Below, piece after piece: positions 24,629 to 33,691 of a stretch of DNA of 64,000 bases (the stretch's first letter is position 1; each line of letters opens with the position of its first letter). Source of the stretch: Rhodococcus sp. 06-462-5 (GTDB taxonomy: Bacteria > Actinomycetota > Actinomycetes > Mycobacteriales > Mycobacteriaceae); contig NZ_NOYD01000050.1 in assembly GCF_002258315.1 (NCBI RefSeq), forward strand, positions 1 to 64,000. Reading direction: 5' to 3'. A model generated the notes under the pieces. That model did not search any database. It saw only the letters and a program-made list of their open reading frames with translations, and was not told where the DNA came from. The position numbers and the translations under genes are program-made.

Positions 24629-27264
24629 ACGTGACCGATCCGGAACGACCGTCTGCGGCGGACGCCGAACCATCCACACCGGCCGAGCCGTCGTGGATGT
24701 CCAAGCGCACCGAATCCGTGAGGTCCGGTGCGTCTGCAGTGATGCGCCAGCTTCGCCGGGTGTGGGCGCTCATCGTGTTCGGTGCCGTGGGAGCACCGGT
24801 CAGCTTCACCTTGCTCGCCGTCGTCTGGGTGATGGGCATCGTCGCCGCTGTCGTCGACAACCGGGGCGAGATGGACAAGTACTTCGCCGTGGGCATCATG
24901 CCGTTCGAGCATTGGCACCTGTGGACCCCGCTCACCTCGGGGCTGGCGGCACCCAATATCGCGGGATGCGTGGTGGCCACGGTCGGGGTGCTGCTCGCCG
25001 CCGCACCGATCGAACGCCGTATCGGATCCCGTCGCTTCGCCGTCGCGGCGTTCGTGACGCAGGTCGCCGGTTCGTTGTTCGGCCTCGGTCTCGCAGTCCT
25101 GGCCAAGACGTTCGACGCGGACTGGGGATTCCGGTTGCACGTCGGAACCGCGGTGGGCCCGACGACCTGGATCTTCGGTGTCGTGCTGGTCGCGACCTCG
25201 CGGATGGATACGTTGTGGCGCAGACGTCTCCGTGTCGGGGTGCTGGCCTTGCTGGTGACGTTGGCACTGTTCGGTGGGCACCTGCAGGACGTCGTTCGGC
25301 TCGCTGCGGCGGTGATCGGTCTGATCGTGGGCCCGTGGATCGTCGGCCGATCGGCACGTGGCCCTCGATTGGCGGGTACCCAACGAGAAGGCCGAGTGCT
25401 GGTCGCGCTGATCGTCGCCGCGAGCGCCCTGGGTCCGGTGCTGGCGGCACTGAGCCCCAACGCTGTCGGGCCGTTCGCGGTACTTCGAGATGTGGTGCGT
25501 GGGGTTCCGTACACGGCGGCCGAGGTGCGCGAAATCTGCGCCGATGCGACCACCGACCCGGTCGAATGCCGTCGTGGTCTGCTCGATCTCAGACTCGGTG
25601 GAGTCGGCCCGACCATCCTGAGCATCATGCCGTCGCTGTTTCTTCTGGTGGTCAGCGACGGCCTGCGTCGAGGCAGGCGTTTCGCATGGGCGATGGCGGT
25701 GGTCTCGCAGGGGATTCTGCTCGCGCTGTCGGTGGCCAACTTCGCAATCCGGTTCCTCGAGTCCGGTGACGACCAATCCCTGTTCTACGGATTGGAGTCG
25801 CCCACGGCATACCGCACTGCGGTGCCGTTCCTGTTGCCGCTGATCGTGTTGCTGGTCCTGATCGTCACCCGCAAGTTCTTCGACGTGTCGGCACCGTCGG
25901 GTACCTATCGTCGATGGGCGGCCTCGGTTGTCGGGGTTGCGGTGGGACTCGCCCTCGTCTACTCGATCGGCGGGTATCTGGCCCGAGACGGCTTCGCAGA
26001 TTCGCCATCCTTCGGCGGCCTGCTGGCGGACTTCCCACAACGATTGATCCCCCCGGTCTACCTGCAGTGGCTCGAGCCCGCCCTGCTCCCGCAGAGCACA
26101 CCGACCACACTGCTCTTCGAGTGGACCGGCGTGGTGTTCTGGGTGGTGGTCTGTGTGCTCGCCGCGAGCACCTTCCTCACCCCGGTGTACGGCACCGAGA
26201 CCGACGCGACCGAACGGGCACGCGGATTGCTGATGTCGAGCAGCGGGTCTGCTCTGTCGTGGATGACGACCTGGCGCGGCAACAAGTACTGGTTCGGTCC
26301 CGACGGCCGCAGCTATGTCGCCTACCGGGTCATCTCCGGCGTGGCACTGACCACCGGTGATCCCGTCGGTCCGCGAGAGTCCCTGCGGGACAACGTCGTC
26401 GACTTCGCCGAGTTCGCCTCCGAGAACGGATGGATCCCGTGCTTCTACTCCGTCACGCCCGACGTCCGCCGCATCACCGACTCCCTCGGCTGGGGAGGAA
26501 TCCAGGTCGGTGAGGAGACGGTTCTCGACCTCGACGGAATTGCATTCACCGGCAAGCGATTCCAGGACGTAAGAACTGCACTGAACAGAGCGAAGAAGGC
26601 CGGCGTCGTCGCCGAGTGGATTCGCTTTCCTTCTGCCCCGCTGGCGATCACGGACCAGATCACTGCGATCTCGGAGGAATGGGTCGCGGACAAGGGCATG
26701 CCCGAGATGGGCTTCACTCTCGGCGGTCTCGAGGAGGTCGACGACGAGAACGTACGGTGCCTGATCGCCGTCGACGAGCACCGGACCGTGCACGGCGTGA
26801 CCTCGTGGATGCCGGTGTACGAGGACGGCGTCATCGTCGGATGGACACTCGACTTCATGAGACGCAGATCCGAGGGCTTCCGGCCCACGATGGAGTTTCT
26901 CATCGCTTCGGCCGCTCTGCTGCTCGAACAGGAGGGGGCTCGATTCCTCAGTCTGTCGGGCGCACCCCTGGCCAAGGTCGACGAGAAACAACCCGAACAC
27001 GTCTCGAGTGCCGAGCAGTCGACGCTGTCGGGATTGCTCGAGCGGTTGCTCGACGTTCTCGGACGCACCCTCGAACCCGTCTACGGATTCCGTTCGCTGT
27101 TGGCGTTCAAGTCGAAGTTCCAGCCCCGCTACGAGCCGATGCACATGACGTTCGCGGATCCGGCCGCACTGCCCAGTATCGGTAACGCGATCGGCCGGGC
27201 ATATTTGCCGGACGTGTCGATCGGTCAGGGTGTCAAGCTGGTGCGCACGATGATCGAGCGGTGA
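24625..27264 (+). CDS. MprF-type aminoacyl-lipid synthase (DUF2156 domain) with multi-helix membrane region
   Basis: The 879-residue protein starts at GTG 24625, overlapping the esterase stop (GTGA). Residues about 35-545 are membrane-spanning and include a rhomboid-like N-terminal section (FEHWHLWTPLTSGL). The C-terminal third (about 555-860) is a DUF2156 tRNA-dependent aminoacyl-transferase domain: NKYWFGPDGRSYVAYRVISGVALTTGDPVG, SLGWGGIQVGEE, GKRFQDVRTALNRAKKAG and MEFLIASAALLLEQEGARFLSLSGAPLA. It should transfer an amino acid from aminoacyl-tRNA to a membrane lipid and lower surface negative charge. Lys or Ala specificity cannot be read from sequence. No LysU-like domain is fused. Confidence 0.88.
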   Translation: MNVTDPERPSAADAEPSTPAEPSWMSKRTESVRSGASAVMRQLRRVWALIVFGAVGAPVSFTLLAVVWVMGIVAAVVDNRGEMDKYFAVGIMPFEHWHLWTPLTSGLAAPNIAGCVVATVGVLLAAAPIERRIGSRRFAVAAFVTQVAGSLFGLGLAVLAKTFDADWGFRLHVGTAVGPTTWIFGVVLVATSRMDTLWRRRLRVGVLALLVTLALFGGHLQDVVRLAAAVIGLIVGPWIVGRSARGPRLAGTQREGRVLVALIVAASALGPVLAALSPNAVGPFAVLRDVVRGVPYTAAEVREICADATTDPVECRRGLLDLRLGGVGPTILSIMPSLFLLVVSDGLRRGRRFAWAMAVVSQGILLALSVANFAIRFLESGDDQSLFYGLESPTAYRTAVPFLLPLIVLLVLIVTRKFFDVSAPSGTYRRWAASVVGVAVGLALVYSIGGYLARDGFADSPSFGGLLADFPQRLIPPVYLQWLEPALLPQSTPTTLLFEWTGVVFWVVVCVLAASTFLTPVYGTETDATERARGLLMSSSGSALSWMTTWRGNKYWFGPDGRSYVAYRVISGVALTTGDPVGPRESLRDNVVDFAEFASENGWIPCFYSVTPDVRRITDSLGWGGIQVGEETVLDLDGIAFTGKRFQDVRTALNRAKKAGVVAEWIRFPSAPLAITDQITAISEEWVADKGMPEMGFTLGGLEEVDDENVRCLIAVDEHRTVHGVTSWMPVYEDGVIVGWTLDFMRRRSEGFRPTMEFLIASAALLLEQEGARFLSLSGAPLAKVDEKQPEHVSSAEQSTLSGLLERLLDVLGRTLEPVYGFRSLLAFKSKFQPRYEPMHMTFADPAALPSIGNAIGRAYLPDVSIGQGVKLVRTMIER

Positions 27265-27274
27265 CTCGTGATCG

Positions 27275-28144
27275 TCAGTCGGTGATCGACGGTTCTGCCG
27301 CAGAACGATTCTGTGACTTCACCGGCCCGCCGACCGACCCGTAGACGTGCCGGGTGCCGATCGGAACGATGAGCGGACGATCTGACATCGGATCGTCGAT
27401 CACGGCGGCCTCGAGGCCGAACACGTCGAGCAGAAGCTGCTCGGAAATGACATCCTGCGGCCGACCCGAGGTGACGATCTCTCCCTGCTTCATCACGATC
27501 AACCGGTCGCTGTAGCGAATCGCCAGGTTGAGATCGTGCAGGACCATGACGATGGTGCGGCCCAGTTCGTCGTGCAGGCGGTCGACCAGATCCAGGACCT
27601 CGATGGAGTGCGCCAGATCGAGGTAGGTGGTCGGCTCGTCGAGCAGAAGGATATCGGTGCCCTGGGCCAGTGCCATCGAGATCCAGGCGCGTTGCCGCTG
27701 GCCACCGGACAGCTCGTCGACGGGTCGGTCGGCGAGGTCGCCGACTCCGGTCAGTTCGAGTGCGTTCGCCACCTCGGCCTCGTCGTCCGAGCTCCACTGC
27801 CGGATCCACGACTGGTGCGGGTGACGACCGCGTGAGACGAGATCGGCGACGGTCAGCCCTTCGGGGGCGGTCGGTGCCTGCGGCAGCATCCCGAGGGTGC
27901 GAGCGACCTCCTTCGTCTTCATCGAGGAGATCGCCCGACCGTCGAGCATCACGCTGCCGGCCTTGGGCTTGAGCAGTCGACCGAGCGAGCGCAGCAGCGT
28001 CGACTTTCCACAGCCGTTGGGTCCGATGACCGTGGTGATGACACCGGTGTGTATCTCGAGATCGAGATGCTCGACGATGGTGCGGTCGCCGTAACCGAGG
28101 CTCAGATCGTTCGCAATCAGACGCGAGGTGTGGCTGGTTGTCAT
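27275..28144 (-). CDS. Iron-siderophore ABC transporter, ATP-binding protein (FecE/FepC type)
   Basis: The 289-residue ATPase has Walker A IGPNGCGKST, Q-loop MLPQAPTAPEGLTV, signature LSGGQRQRAWISMALAQ, Walker B ILLLDEPTTYLD and the H-loop in VLHDLNLA. The YLDL pattern after Walker B is typical of the siderophore/B12 importer subfamily. ATG 28144 overlaps the stop of the upstream permease (ATGA). It is the last gene of a three-gene leftward importer operon; a substrate-binding protein is not encoded here. Confidence 0.95.
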   Translation of the reverse strand: MTTSHTSRLIANDLSLGYGDRTIVEHLDLEIHTGVITTVIGPNGCGKSTLLRSLGRLLKPKAGSVMLDGRAISSMKTKEVARTLGMLPQAPTAPEGLTVADLVSRGRHPHQSWIRQWSSDDEAEVANALELTGVGDLADRPVDELSGGQRQRAWISMALAQGTDILLLDEPTTYLDLAHSIEVLDLVDRLHDELGRTIVMVLHDLNLAIRYSDRLIVMKQGEIVTSGRPQDVISEQLLLDVFGLEAAVIDDPMSDRPLIVPIGTRHVYGSVGGPVKSQNRSAAEPSITD

Positions 28145-29238
28145 ACGGAGGCCTTTCGATTACTGCGAACGAGTAGGTAGAGCAGGAACGGTCCGCCGAG
28201 GGCCGAGGTGACGATGCCGACCGGGAGCTCCACCGGCAGAATCGTGCGAGCGATCAGATCGCTTGCCACGACGAGCAATCCGCCGAGCAAGGCCGACGCG
28301 ATGATCGGCGGGCCAGGCGTTCGCAGCACCCTCAGCGCGATCTGAGGAGCGGCGAGCGCCACGAATCCGATCGGTCCCGCGGCGGCGGTGGCGATCGCGG
28401 CGAGCGCGACGGCAGCGAGCAGCATCATGGCCTGACTGTGTTGCAGCCGAATGCCGAGCGATCGTGCGTTGTCGTCGCCGAGTCGCAGGGCACCGAGCGT
28501 GAACGTTGCGACGACGGTGCCGCCGCCGACGAGGACGACGGCAACGGCTACCGGCCAGACAGCGGCCCAGTCCGCTCCGTTGAGCGATCCGTTGAGCCAG
28601 ACCTGAGCGCGGGAGACGTCGTTGATGTCGGCGCTGATCAGCAGCCAGCCGATCACGGCGGTGAGCATGGCGTTGACGGCGATCCCGACCAGAATGAGGC
28701 GGAACCCGCCGACGCCCTTGCGCCAGGCGAGGGCGTAGATCGCGATCGCGGTGAGCAGCCCGCCGATCAGTGCTGCGAGAGGAAGACCGAGGGTGGCGAG
28801 CAGCCCGCTGAAGCTGCCACCGCCGAGCACGATCAAGGCGACGGCTGCGGCACTGGAACCGGCGGTGATGCCCAGGATGTCGGGGCTGGCGAGGGCGTTG
28901 CGAGAGATCGACTGAGTGATCGCGCCGGAGATACCGAGGGCAGCCCCGACCAGGAGGCCGGTCAGTGATCGGGGCAGTCGCAGGTCCATCACGATGAACC
29001 GTTCGATTCTCGAACCGCCGCCGAGCAGTACGTCGAGGACCGCCGGGATCGACAGTGGGAAGTCGCCGCGTCCGATGTTCACGCACATGACCAGCACCAG
29101 CGCCGCAGCCAGTAGGACGGTCGTCAGGACCATCACCGGCCGTCGGACCATCGAGATCGGACCGAGCCGGAACGCAGGCCGGGTGCGCACGACAGCAGGG
29201 CCGGGCGCCGGTGTGGGGGACTGCAGGTCGGCGGTCAC
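28141..29238 (-). CDS. FecCD-family iron-siderophore ABC transporter permease
   Basis: The 365-residue permease starts at GTG 29238 (VTADLQSP) overlapping the previous stop (GTGA). It has about nine to ten transmembrane helices and FecCD hallmarks: DLRLPRSLTGLLVGAALGISGAITQ, NALASPDILGITAGSSA, LGDDNARSLGI, and AAGPIGFVALAAPQIALRV. It forms the membrane channel with the next permease. A continuous frame extends to 30474 but the upstream half is a shadow of the partner permease. Confidence 0.94.
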   Translation of the reverse strand: MTADLQSPTPAPGPAVVRTRPAFRLGPISMVRRPVMVLTTVLLAAALVLVMCVNIGRGDFPLSIPAVLDVLLGGGSRIERFIVMDLRLPRSLTGLLVGAALGISGAITQSISRNALASPDILGITAGSSAAAVALIVLGGGSFSGLLATLGLPLAALIGGLLTAIAIYALAWRKGVGGFRLILVGIAVNAMLTAVIGWLLISADINDVSRAQVWLNGSLNGADWAAVWPVAVAVVLVGGGTVVATFTLGALRLGDDNARSLGIRLQHSQAMMLLAAVALAAIATAAAGPIGFVALAAPQIALRVLRTPGPPIIASALLGGLLVVASDLIARTILPVELPVGIVTSALGGPFLLYLLVRSNRKASV

Positions 29239-30710
29239 AGGCTGACCAACTTCCGGCGTCGAACGAGAGCTATGAAGAACGGCGCCCCGATCAGTGCCAG
29301 AACGATGCCCACCTGAAGCTCGCCCGGGCGCACCACGACCCGGCCGATGACGTCGGCGAGCATGAGCATCACTCCGCCCATGAGTCCCGCATAGGGCACG
29401 AGCCAGCGGTAGTCGGGTCCGGTCACCGCACGGGCGATGTGCGGAACGACGAGGCCGACGAACGCAATGGGCCCGCATGCCGCGGTCGCGGCACCGGTGA
29501 GCAAGGTGATGGCGAGGATCCCGACGGTACGGGTGATCGCGATGTTGGTTCCGAGCGATCGTGCGACATCCTCGCCGAGGCTCATGACGTTCAGGCCGGG
29601 TGTGCTCGCCAGTGCGATCAGGACGCCGATCACCAGGAACGGCAAGACCTGCCACAGTACGTCGAGGCCGCGTCCGGCAACGGATCCGACCACCCAGAAG
29701 CGGTAGCCGTCCAAGCTGGTCTGGTCGAGCAGTACGACGGCGTTCGTCATGGCCGAGAGGAAGAACGCGACGCCCGCCCCGGCCAGGGCGAGATTGACCG
29801 GACTCGATCTGCCCGACCCGATCGACGAGAGACCGAAGACGACGATGCTCGCCACCGCCGAACCGGCGAATGCGAACCACAGGTACTGACTCGGCGAGGT
29901 GAAGCGGAACAGATAGATGGCCATCACGACGAAGAACGCTGCCCCGGAATTGAGGCCGAGCAGGCTGGCGTCGGCGAGAGGGTTGCGGGTGTGCCCCTGA
30001 ATGAGAGCGCCCGCGATACCGAGCGCGATACCGACGACCAATGCGAGCACCGTGCGGGGAACTCGCAGGGTGCGCACGATGATGTCGGTGTCGGTGCCCG
30101 TCGAATTCAACAGCGCGTGCGCAATTTCGGCGAACGTCAGGGGACGCGCGCCGATGGCGATGCTGGCGAGTATGCCGGCGACGAGGGCGGCGACCAGGAC
30201 GGCCAAACCGAGCAACCTCCGCCGCCGAATGGCCGCGACCGAACCGTCCTTCGGGATGGGCTCGAATCCTTCTGCCGCAGCAGTCTTTTGACGCACCACC
30301 TCCGACGATGCAGCGTCGATCCGGAATTGCCGGCGAAGGGCACGACGAGCACCGATCGGACCGTGCGTGGCGCCGTCGCGCAGTGTCAGACCCATCCAGC
30401 GTCGACCGGTGCTCTGGCCTTCGTTGCCGTCGCGGAAGCCGCGATTCCAGACGAACAGAGCCAGCGCGACGCACACCGCGATGGTGCCGAACACGAATCG
30501 GTCGGCCTGGCCGCCGCCGTTGTCGTCACGAAGCGCGTCGACGATCGACCAGCCGACGAACAAGGGGACCAGCACGATCAGTGCGTCGATCGCGGCTGCA
30601 GCGATGCGAGAGCCACGCGGCGGCGGCCCGGTGGGCACGTCCTCGGTCCCGTAGGACTCGTCGGACGACCGTCGTGCGCCGTGCGGGCCGAGTAGCGGAG
30701 CTGTGGTCAC
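29235..30710 (-). CDS. RDD-domain / FecCD permease fusion of the iron-siderophore importer
   Basis: The 491-residue protein is about 150 residues longer than an ordinary FecCD permease. Residues about 30-125 look like an RDD membrane domain: RGSRIAAAAIDALIVLVPLFVGW, a second helix at about 72-90, and QSTGRRWMGLTL with the RDD-type GRRWMGL motif. From about 165 it is a normal permease: LRVPRTVLALVVGIALGIAGALIQG, NPLADASLLGLNSGAAFFVV, LGEDVARSLGTNIAITR and CGPIAFVGLVVPHIARAVTG. GTG 30710 faces the iron box. The fusion is in one frame with no sign of sequencing error. The role of the RDD part is unknown. Confidence 0.88.
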   Translation of the reverse strand: MTTAPLLGPHGARRSSDESYGTEDVPTGPPPRGSRIAAAAIDALIVLVPLFVGWSIVDALRDDNGGGQADRFVFGTIAVCVALALFVWNRGFRDGNEGQSTGRRWMGLTLRDGATHGPIGARRALRRQFRIDAASSEVVRQKTAAAEGFEPIPKDGSVAAIRRRRLLGLAVLVAALVAGILASIAIGARPLTFAEIAHALLNSTGTDTDIIVRTLRVPRTVLALVVGIALGIAGALIQGHTRNPLADASLLGLNSGAAFFVVMAIYLFRFTSPSQYLWFAFAGSAVASIVVFGLSSIGSGRSSPVNLALAGAGVAFFLSAMTNAVVLLDQTSLDGYRFWVVGSVAGRGLDVLWQVLPFLVIGVLIALASTPGLNVMSLGEDVARSLGTNIAITRTVGILAITLLTGAATAACGPIAFVGLVVPHIARAVTGPDYRWLVPYAGLMGGVMLMLADVIGRVVVRPGELQVGIVLALIGAPFFIALVRRRKLVSL

Positions 30711-30748
30711 AGTGCTCGTGACTCCTCGCTGTTTCGAAGGGACACGGT

Positions 30749-30767
30749 TTAGGTTACGGAACCCTTG
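30749..30767. promoter_or_regulatory. Weak second iron-box-like sequence
   Basis: TTAGGTTACGGAACCCTTG matches 12 of 19 bases of the consensus TTAGGTTAGGCTAACCTAA, with one half-site almost intact. It lies 39 bases before the leftward importer operon. It may be an auxiliary DtxR/IdeR site or chance. Confidence 0.35.
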
Positions 30768-30817
30768 CTCGACACGAGAGGTGAGGTAAGGGTAGCGGTG
30801 CCTGACCCGCTTTACGA

Positions 30818-30836
30818 TCTGGTTAGGCTAACCTAC
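30818..30836. promoter_or_regulatory. DtxR/IdeR iron box
   Basis: TCTGGTTAGGCTAACCTAC matches 16 of 19 positions of the mycobacterial/rhodococcal iron-box consensus, including the whole 15-base core GGTTAGGCTAACCTA. It is in the divergent promoter region between the importer operon and the gene at 30893, so iron-replete repression of one or both is expected. Confidence 0.85.
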
Positions 30837-30892
30837 ATTGACCGGGTAGGGGTGCGACGCGTGCACCCGCCGAGAACCTAAGGAGCGATCAG

Positions 30893-31654
30893 GTGTCAGT
30901 TGCAACAGCGTCGTACACGGGCTGGGCCGATGTGCATCGATTCTCGAATCGATCCGGCGGGGCGGCGCTGTTGGCCGACTCGTGCGCGACCCTGCGTGCA
31001 CTCAATCCCGACTACCCGCGGATGTACGCGGTGGCCGCCATGGCGAACGAGGGCAAACGCCGCTGGTGGCAGCTGGCGGTAGGGCTCGATGACGGTCGCG
31101 TCGAGCAGATGTACCGACGATCGCTCGAGGATCTCGATGTTCCCGAAGCCGCGGCAGTGCAGGTAGCGACGGCCCTGATTCACGCCGTCGTCGGCCGCGT
31201 GGCCGCGCTCCTGGTCCTGGAAGCACGAGCCTGGGATCCGGGCATCGACAATCTGTGGATCCACATGGACAGCGACGGGGGAATCGATTGGGCGGGAGTG
31301 GCATCGCCGATCCTGCGAGTGCTCCCCGAGGATCCTGCCGCGGGCGAGCCCGGCACCGTCACGCTTCCGTGCGAACAGGCTCTGTTGGTCTGGACCGCGC
31401 ATCGCTGCACGACCTCGCTCGGCGCGGTGTTCCGTGCGATCGCCGAGCGCGCACCGCTGGACGCGCGTGTCTTCTGGGCTCTGGTCGGCGACGCCATCCT
31501 CGGGGCTTCGACGTACGTGCCGATTCTGGCGGGGGCGAGTGCGTCGGCAGGTGCTCGCCGGGGACAGCTGCTCCTCGACGCCATGGTGGCCGCTGGGGCT
31601 CCCGTCCGCACACGCGTCGGGGTTCCGGGGCGAGCGAGACTCAGGGCGTCGTGA
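30893..31654 (+). CDS. Iron-regulated protein, possible siderophore-iron reductase-like (FhuF-related)
   Basis: The 253-residue protein is cytoplasmic, with no signal sequence. The pattern (MYAVAAMANEGKRRWWQLAVGL, VALLVLEARAW, CEQALLVWTAHRCTTSLGAVFRAI, ALVGDAILGA) resembles FhuF-like ferric-siderophore reductases. However, the C-terminal cysteine cluster that holds the 2Fe-2S centre in FhuF is absent: the protein ends VRTRVGVPGRARLRAS. It may be a degenerate or functionally different relative. GTG 30893 has AAGGAG 7 bases upstream and an iron box 57 bases upstream. The iron connection is strong, the function is not. Confidence 0.6.
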   Translation: MSVATASYTGWADVHRFSNRSGGAALLADSCATLRALNPDYPRMYAVAAMANEGKRRWWQLAVGLDDGRVEQMYRRSLEDLDVPEAAAVQVATALIHAVVGRVAALLVLEARAWDPGIDNLWIHMDSDGGIDWAGVASPILRVLPEDPAAGEPGTVTLPCEQALLVWTAHRCTTSLGAVFRAIAERAPLDARVFWALVGDAILGASTYVPILAGASASAGARRGQLLLDAMVAAGAPVRTRVGVPGRARLRAS

Positions 31655-31750
31655 AGGCCTTGCGCGCGAACTAAGGTTTGCCTATGCTGACTTCGTACCA
31701 ACGGACCGCGCCGGAGTCCTGAGGGCTGCAGTGACTCCCGGTCCTTGCCA

Positions 31751-31797
31751 CGGTGGGCCTCTCGTTCTATCGACGAACGAGAGGCCCACCGATTTTT
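31751..31797 (+). terminator. Rho-independent terminator
   Basis: CGGTGGGCCTCTCGTT (31751-31766) pairs perfectly with AACGAGAGGCCCACCG (31776-31791), followed by ATTTTTG. This is a classical intrinsic terminator for rightward transcripts from 30893. Confidence 0.9.
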
Positions 31798-31879
31798 GTG
31801 GGTCGATCGTCGTGTATCTCTGAACGAGAGTCGACAGCCGAGTCGGCCGGACCATCTCGACGCAACCGGAAGGCACGCT

Positions 31880-32341
31880 ATGACGGACTCGAACGGCACC
31901 ACGGGGGAGAGCACCTTCGACACCATGACGCCGGAACAGCTCACCGAATTGTGTGCACGAGGGTTCGACGGGGTCGTTGGCCTGCGATACCTCGAGGTGT
32001 CCGGCGACGACGTGCGCGCAGAATGGACCGTCACCCCGCAGCTTCATCAACCGGCCGGAATCATGCACGGGGGCGTGCTGTGTTCGGTGGTCGAGTCGGT
32101 GGCGAGTATCGGTGGATCGGCGTGGTTCGGCTCGCGCGGCCACGTCGTCGGAACCAACAACAACACCGACTTCCTGCGCGCGACCCGGTCGGGAACCCTG
32201 AGCGCGCACGGACATCCGATTCATCGGGGACGCACGCAGCAGCTCTGGCAGGTCGACATGACGGACGAGAATGGACGCCTGGTTGCTCAGGGCAAGGTGC
32301 GGCTGGCGAATATCGAAAACACGGCGCATCTGGGACAGTGA
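31880..32341 (+). CDS. PaaI-family hotdog thioesterase (Rv1847-like)
   Basis: The 153-residue protein has a single hotdog domain (about 25-145) with the PaaI pattern HQPAGIMHGGVLCSVVESVASIGG, where the HGG/E region forms the active site. The later strand GTLSAHGHPIHRGRTQQLWQVDMTDENGRLVAQGKVRLA completes the fold. It hydrolyses an acyl-CoA or aryl-CoA thioester of unknown identity. ATG 31880 follows GGAAGG. It precedes the urease region as its homologue does in Mycobacterium, and its stop overlaps the next ATG (TGATG). Confidence 0.92.
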   Translation: MTDSNGTTGESTFDTMTPEQLTELCARGFDGVVGLRYLEVSGDDVRAEWTVTPQLHQPAGIMHGGVLCSVVESVASIGGSAWFGSRGHVVGTNNNTDFLRATRSGTLSAHGHPIHRGRTQQLWQVDMTDENGRLVAQGKVRLANIENTAHLGQ

Positions 32342-33606
32342 TGCGCATGACGGGCCACAACGACCATGCTGCTTCCGCACTGACTTCCGACGCGTTCGAT
32401 CGCCTCGAATCATTGTTCGGTCCCATCGACGACGAACTCGCGCAGCATTATCCGGGTGACCGAGTCGGTGGCCAGCCCTCTCACACCGTCTACGTATCGG
32501 CTGCTGACGCGTCGGCGGCTGTGCCCGCCGAATGGGGTGTCGCCGCCCTGGCGATCCTGGACGCCCACCCCGAGGCGTTCGCCGGACTCGACACCGAGAA
32601 CGCACTACCGCTCGTGCGCGACCGACTCGACAGTGCGCCCATCCAGGACCTCAGATTCGACTTCGAGGACGGTTACGGGTGGCGATCGGATGCCGTCGAG
32701 GACAGCCATGCGAGGACGGCCGGGGCGGCACTGTCGGCCTTGGCCGAAGATTCGGCAGGTCCGACGTGGCTGGGAATTCGAGCCAAAGGGCTTGCCGCAC
32801 ATGAGCGTCGGCGCGGAATCCGCACCCTGGAGCTGGTCCTGGACGGAGCCGGGGGAGTGCCCGACGGCTTCGTGTTCACCGTTCCCAAGCTCCGTGCCGC
32901 CGCGCAGGTGGCTGCCGTCGTCGCCTTGTGCGAGGAACTCGAGCGTGCGCACGGCCTGCCCGATCGAGCCCTGCGATTCGAGCTGCAGATCGAGAGCCCA
33001 CAGGCGGTGATCGGGGCGGACGGTACGGCGACGCTCGCGCGGGCGATCACCAGGGCGGACGGCCGCTGCACTTCCCTCCACTACGGAACCTACGACTACA
33101 GCGCCGCCTGCGGAATCACTTCTGCGCAGCAATCATTGGCCCATCCGGTGGCGGACCACGCGAAGAACGTCATGTTGGTGGCGGCGGCACAGACCGGGGT
33201 GTGGGTGTGCGACGGTTCGACCCAGGTGGTGCCGACGGGCGATTCCACACAGGTGGCGGCGTCCGCGCGTCGACACTTCGAGCTGGTGACCAGATCGCTC
33301 GAACGCGGCTTCTATCAGGGTTGGGACATGCATCCCGGCCATCTGGTGACGCGATGGCTTGCCACCTTCGGGTTCTTCCGTCAGGCCATGCCGGTCGCTG
33401 CTGCTCGGCTGGGCAGCTACCTCGATCGCCAGGGTGGTGAGGTGATGGACGAGCCGGCGACGGCGCAGGCGTTGGCAAGCGTTCTGGTGCGGGGCCTGGA
33501 TTCGGGCGCGTTCGGCATCACCGAGCTGCAGAACGTGGCTGCCGGCATCGACCGAGACGTGCTGCGGGGACTGCTCGATCGATCGGTGACCGTGCCGCTC
33601 GGATGA
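32341..33606 (+). CDS. HpcH/HpaI-CitE-like aldolase family protein (DUF6986 type)
   Basis: The 421-residue protein has a TIM-barrel aldolase character: [11 protein letters not shown] (metal-binding acidic loop, about 102-112), [12 protein letters not shown] (about 215-226), [13 protein letters not shown], and a C-terminal [12 protein letters not shown]. These match a CitE-like family often annotated only as aldolase. The expected reaction is cleavage or formation of a C-C bond in a hydroxy- or keto-acid, but the substrate is unknown. ATG 32341 overlaps the thioesterase stop by one base, so the two are coupled. The urease genes start 85 bases later. Confidence 0.8.
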   Translation: MRMTGHNDHAASALTSDAFDRLESLFGPIDDELAQHYPGDRVGGQPSHTVYVSAADASAAVPAEWGVAALAILDAHPEAFAGLDTENALPLVRDRLDSAPIQDLRFDFEDGYGWRSDAVEDSHARTAGAALSALAEDSAGPTWLGIRAKGLAAHERRRGIRTLELVLDGAGGVPDGFVFTVPKLRAAAQVAAVVALCEELERAHGLPDRALRFELQIESPQAVIGADGTATLARAITRADGRCTSLHYGTYDYSAACGITSAQQSLAHPVADHAKNVMLVAAAQTGVWVCDGSTQVVPTGDSTQVAASARRHFELVTRSLERGFYQGWDMHPGHLVTRWLATFGFFRQAMPVAAARLGSYLDRQGGEVMDEPATAQALASVLVRGLDSGAFGITELQNVAAGIDRDVLRGLLDRSVTVPLG

Positions 33607-33691
33607 GGTGCGTCGGCGCGCTCCGCTGCCGACGGGTCGCAAGCGTGTCAGAATTGCCGAGCACCATCACCGATCGGGACGGAGAACTCCA

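Noticed and set aside
24469..27144. 891-codon open frame on the minus strand
   Set aside because: It is antisense to the MprF-type gene, which has clear membrane helices and a DUF2156 domain.
28141..30474. 777-codon frame suggesting a giant permease
   Set aside because: Only the last 365 codons encode a permease; the upstream part is Arg-rich shadow of the RDD-FecCD gene in another frame.
30893..31654. Calling this gene fhuF outright
   Set aside because: The C-terminal cysteine cluster that defines FhuF is missing, so only a distant relationship is stated.
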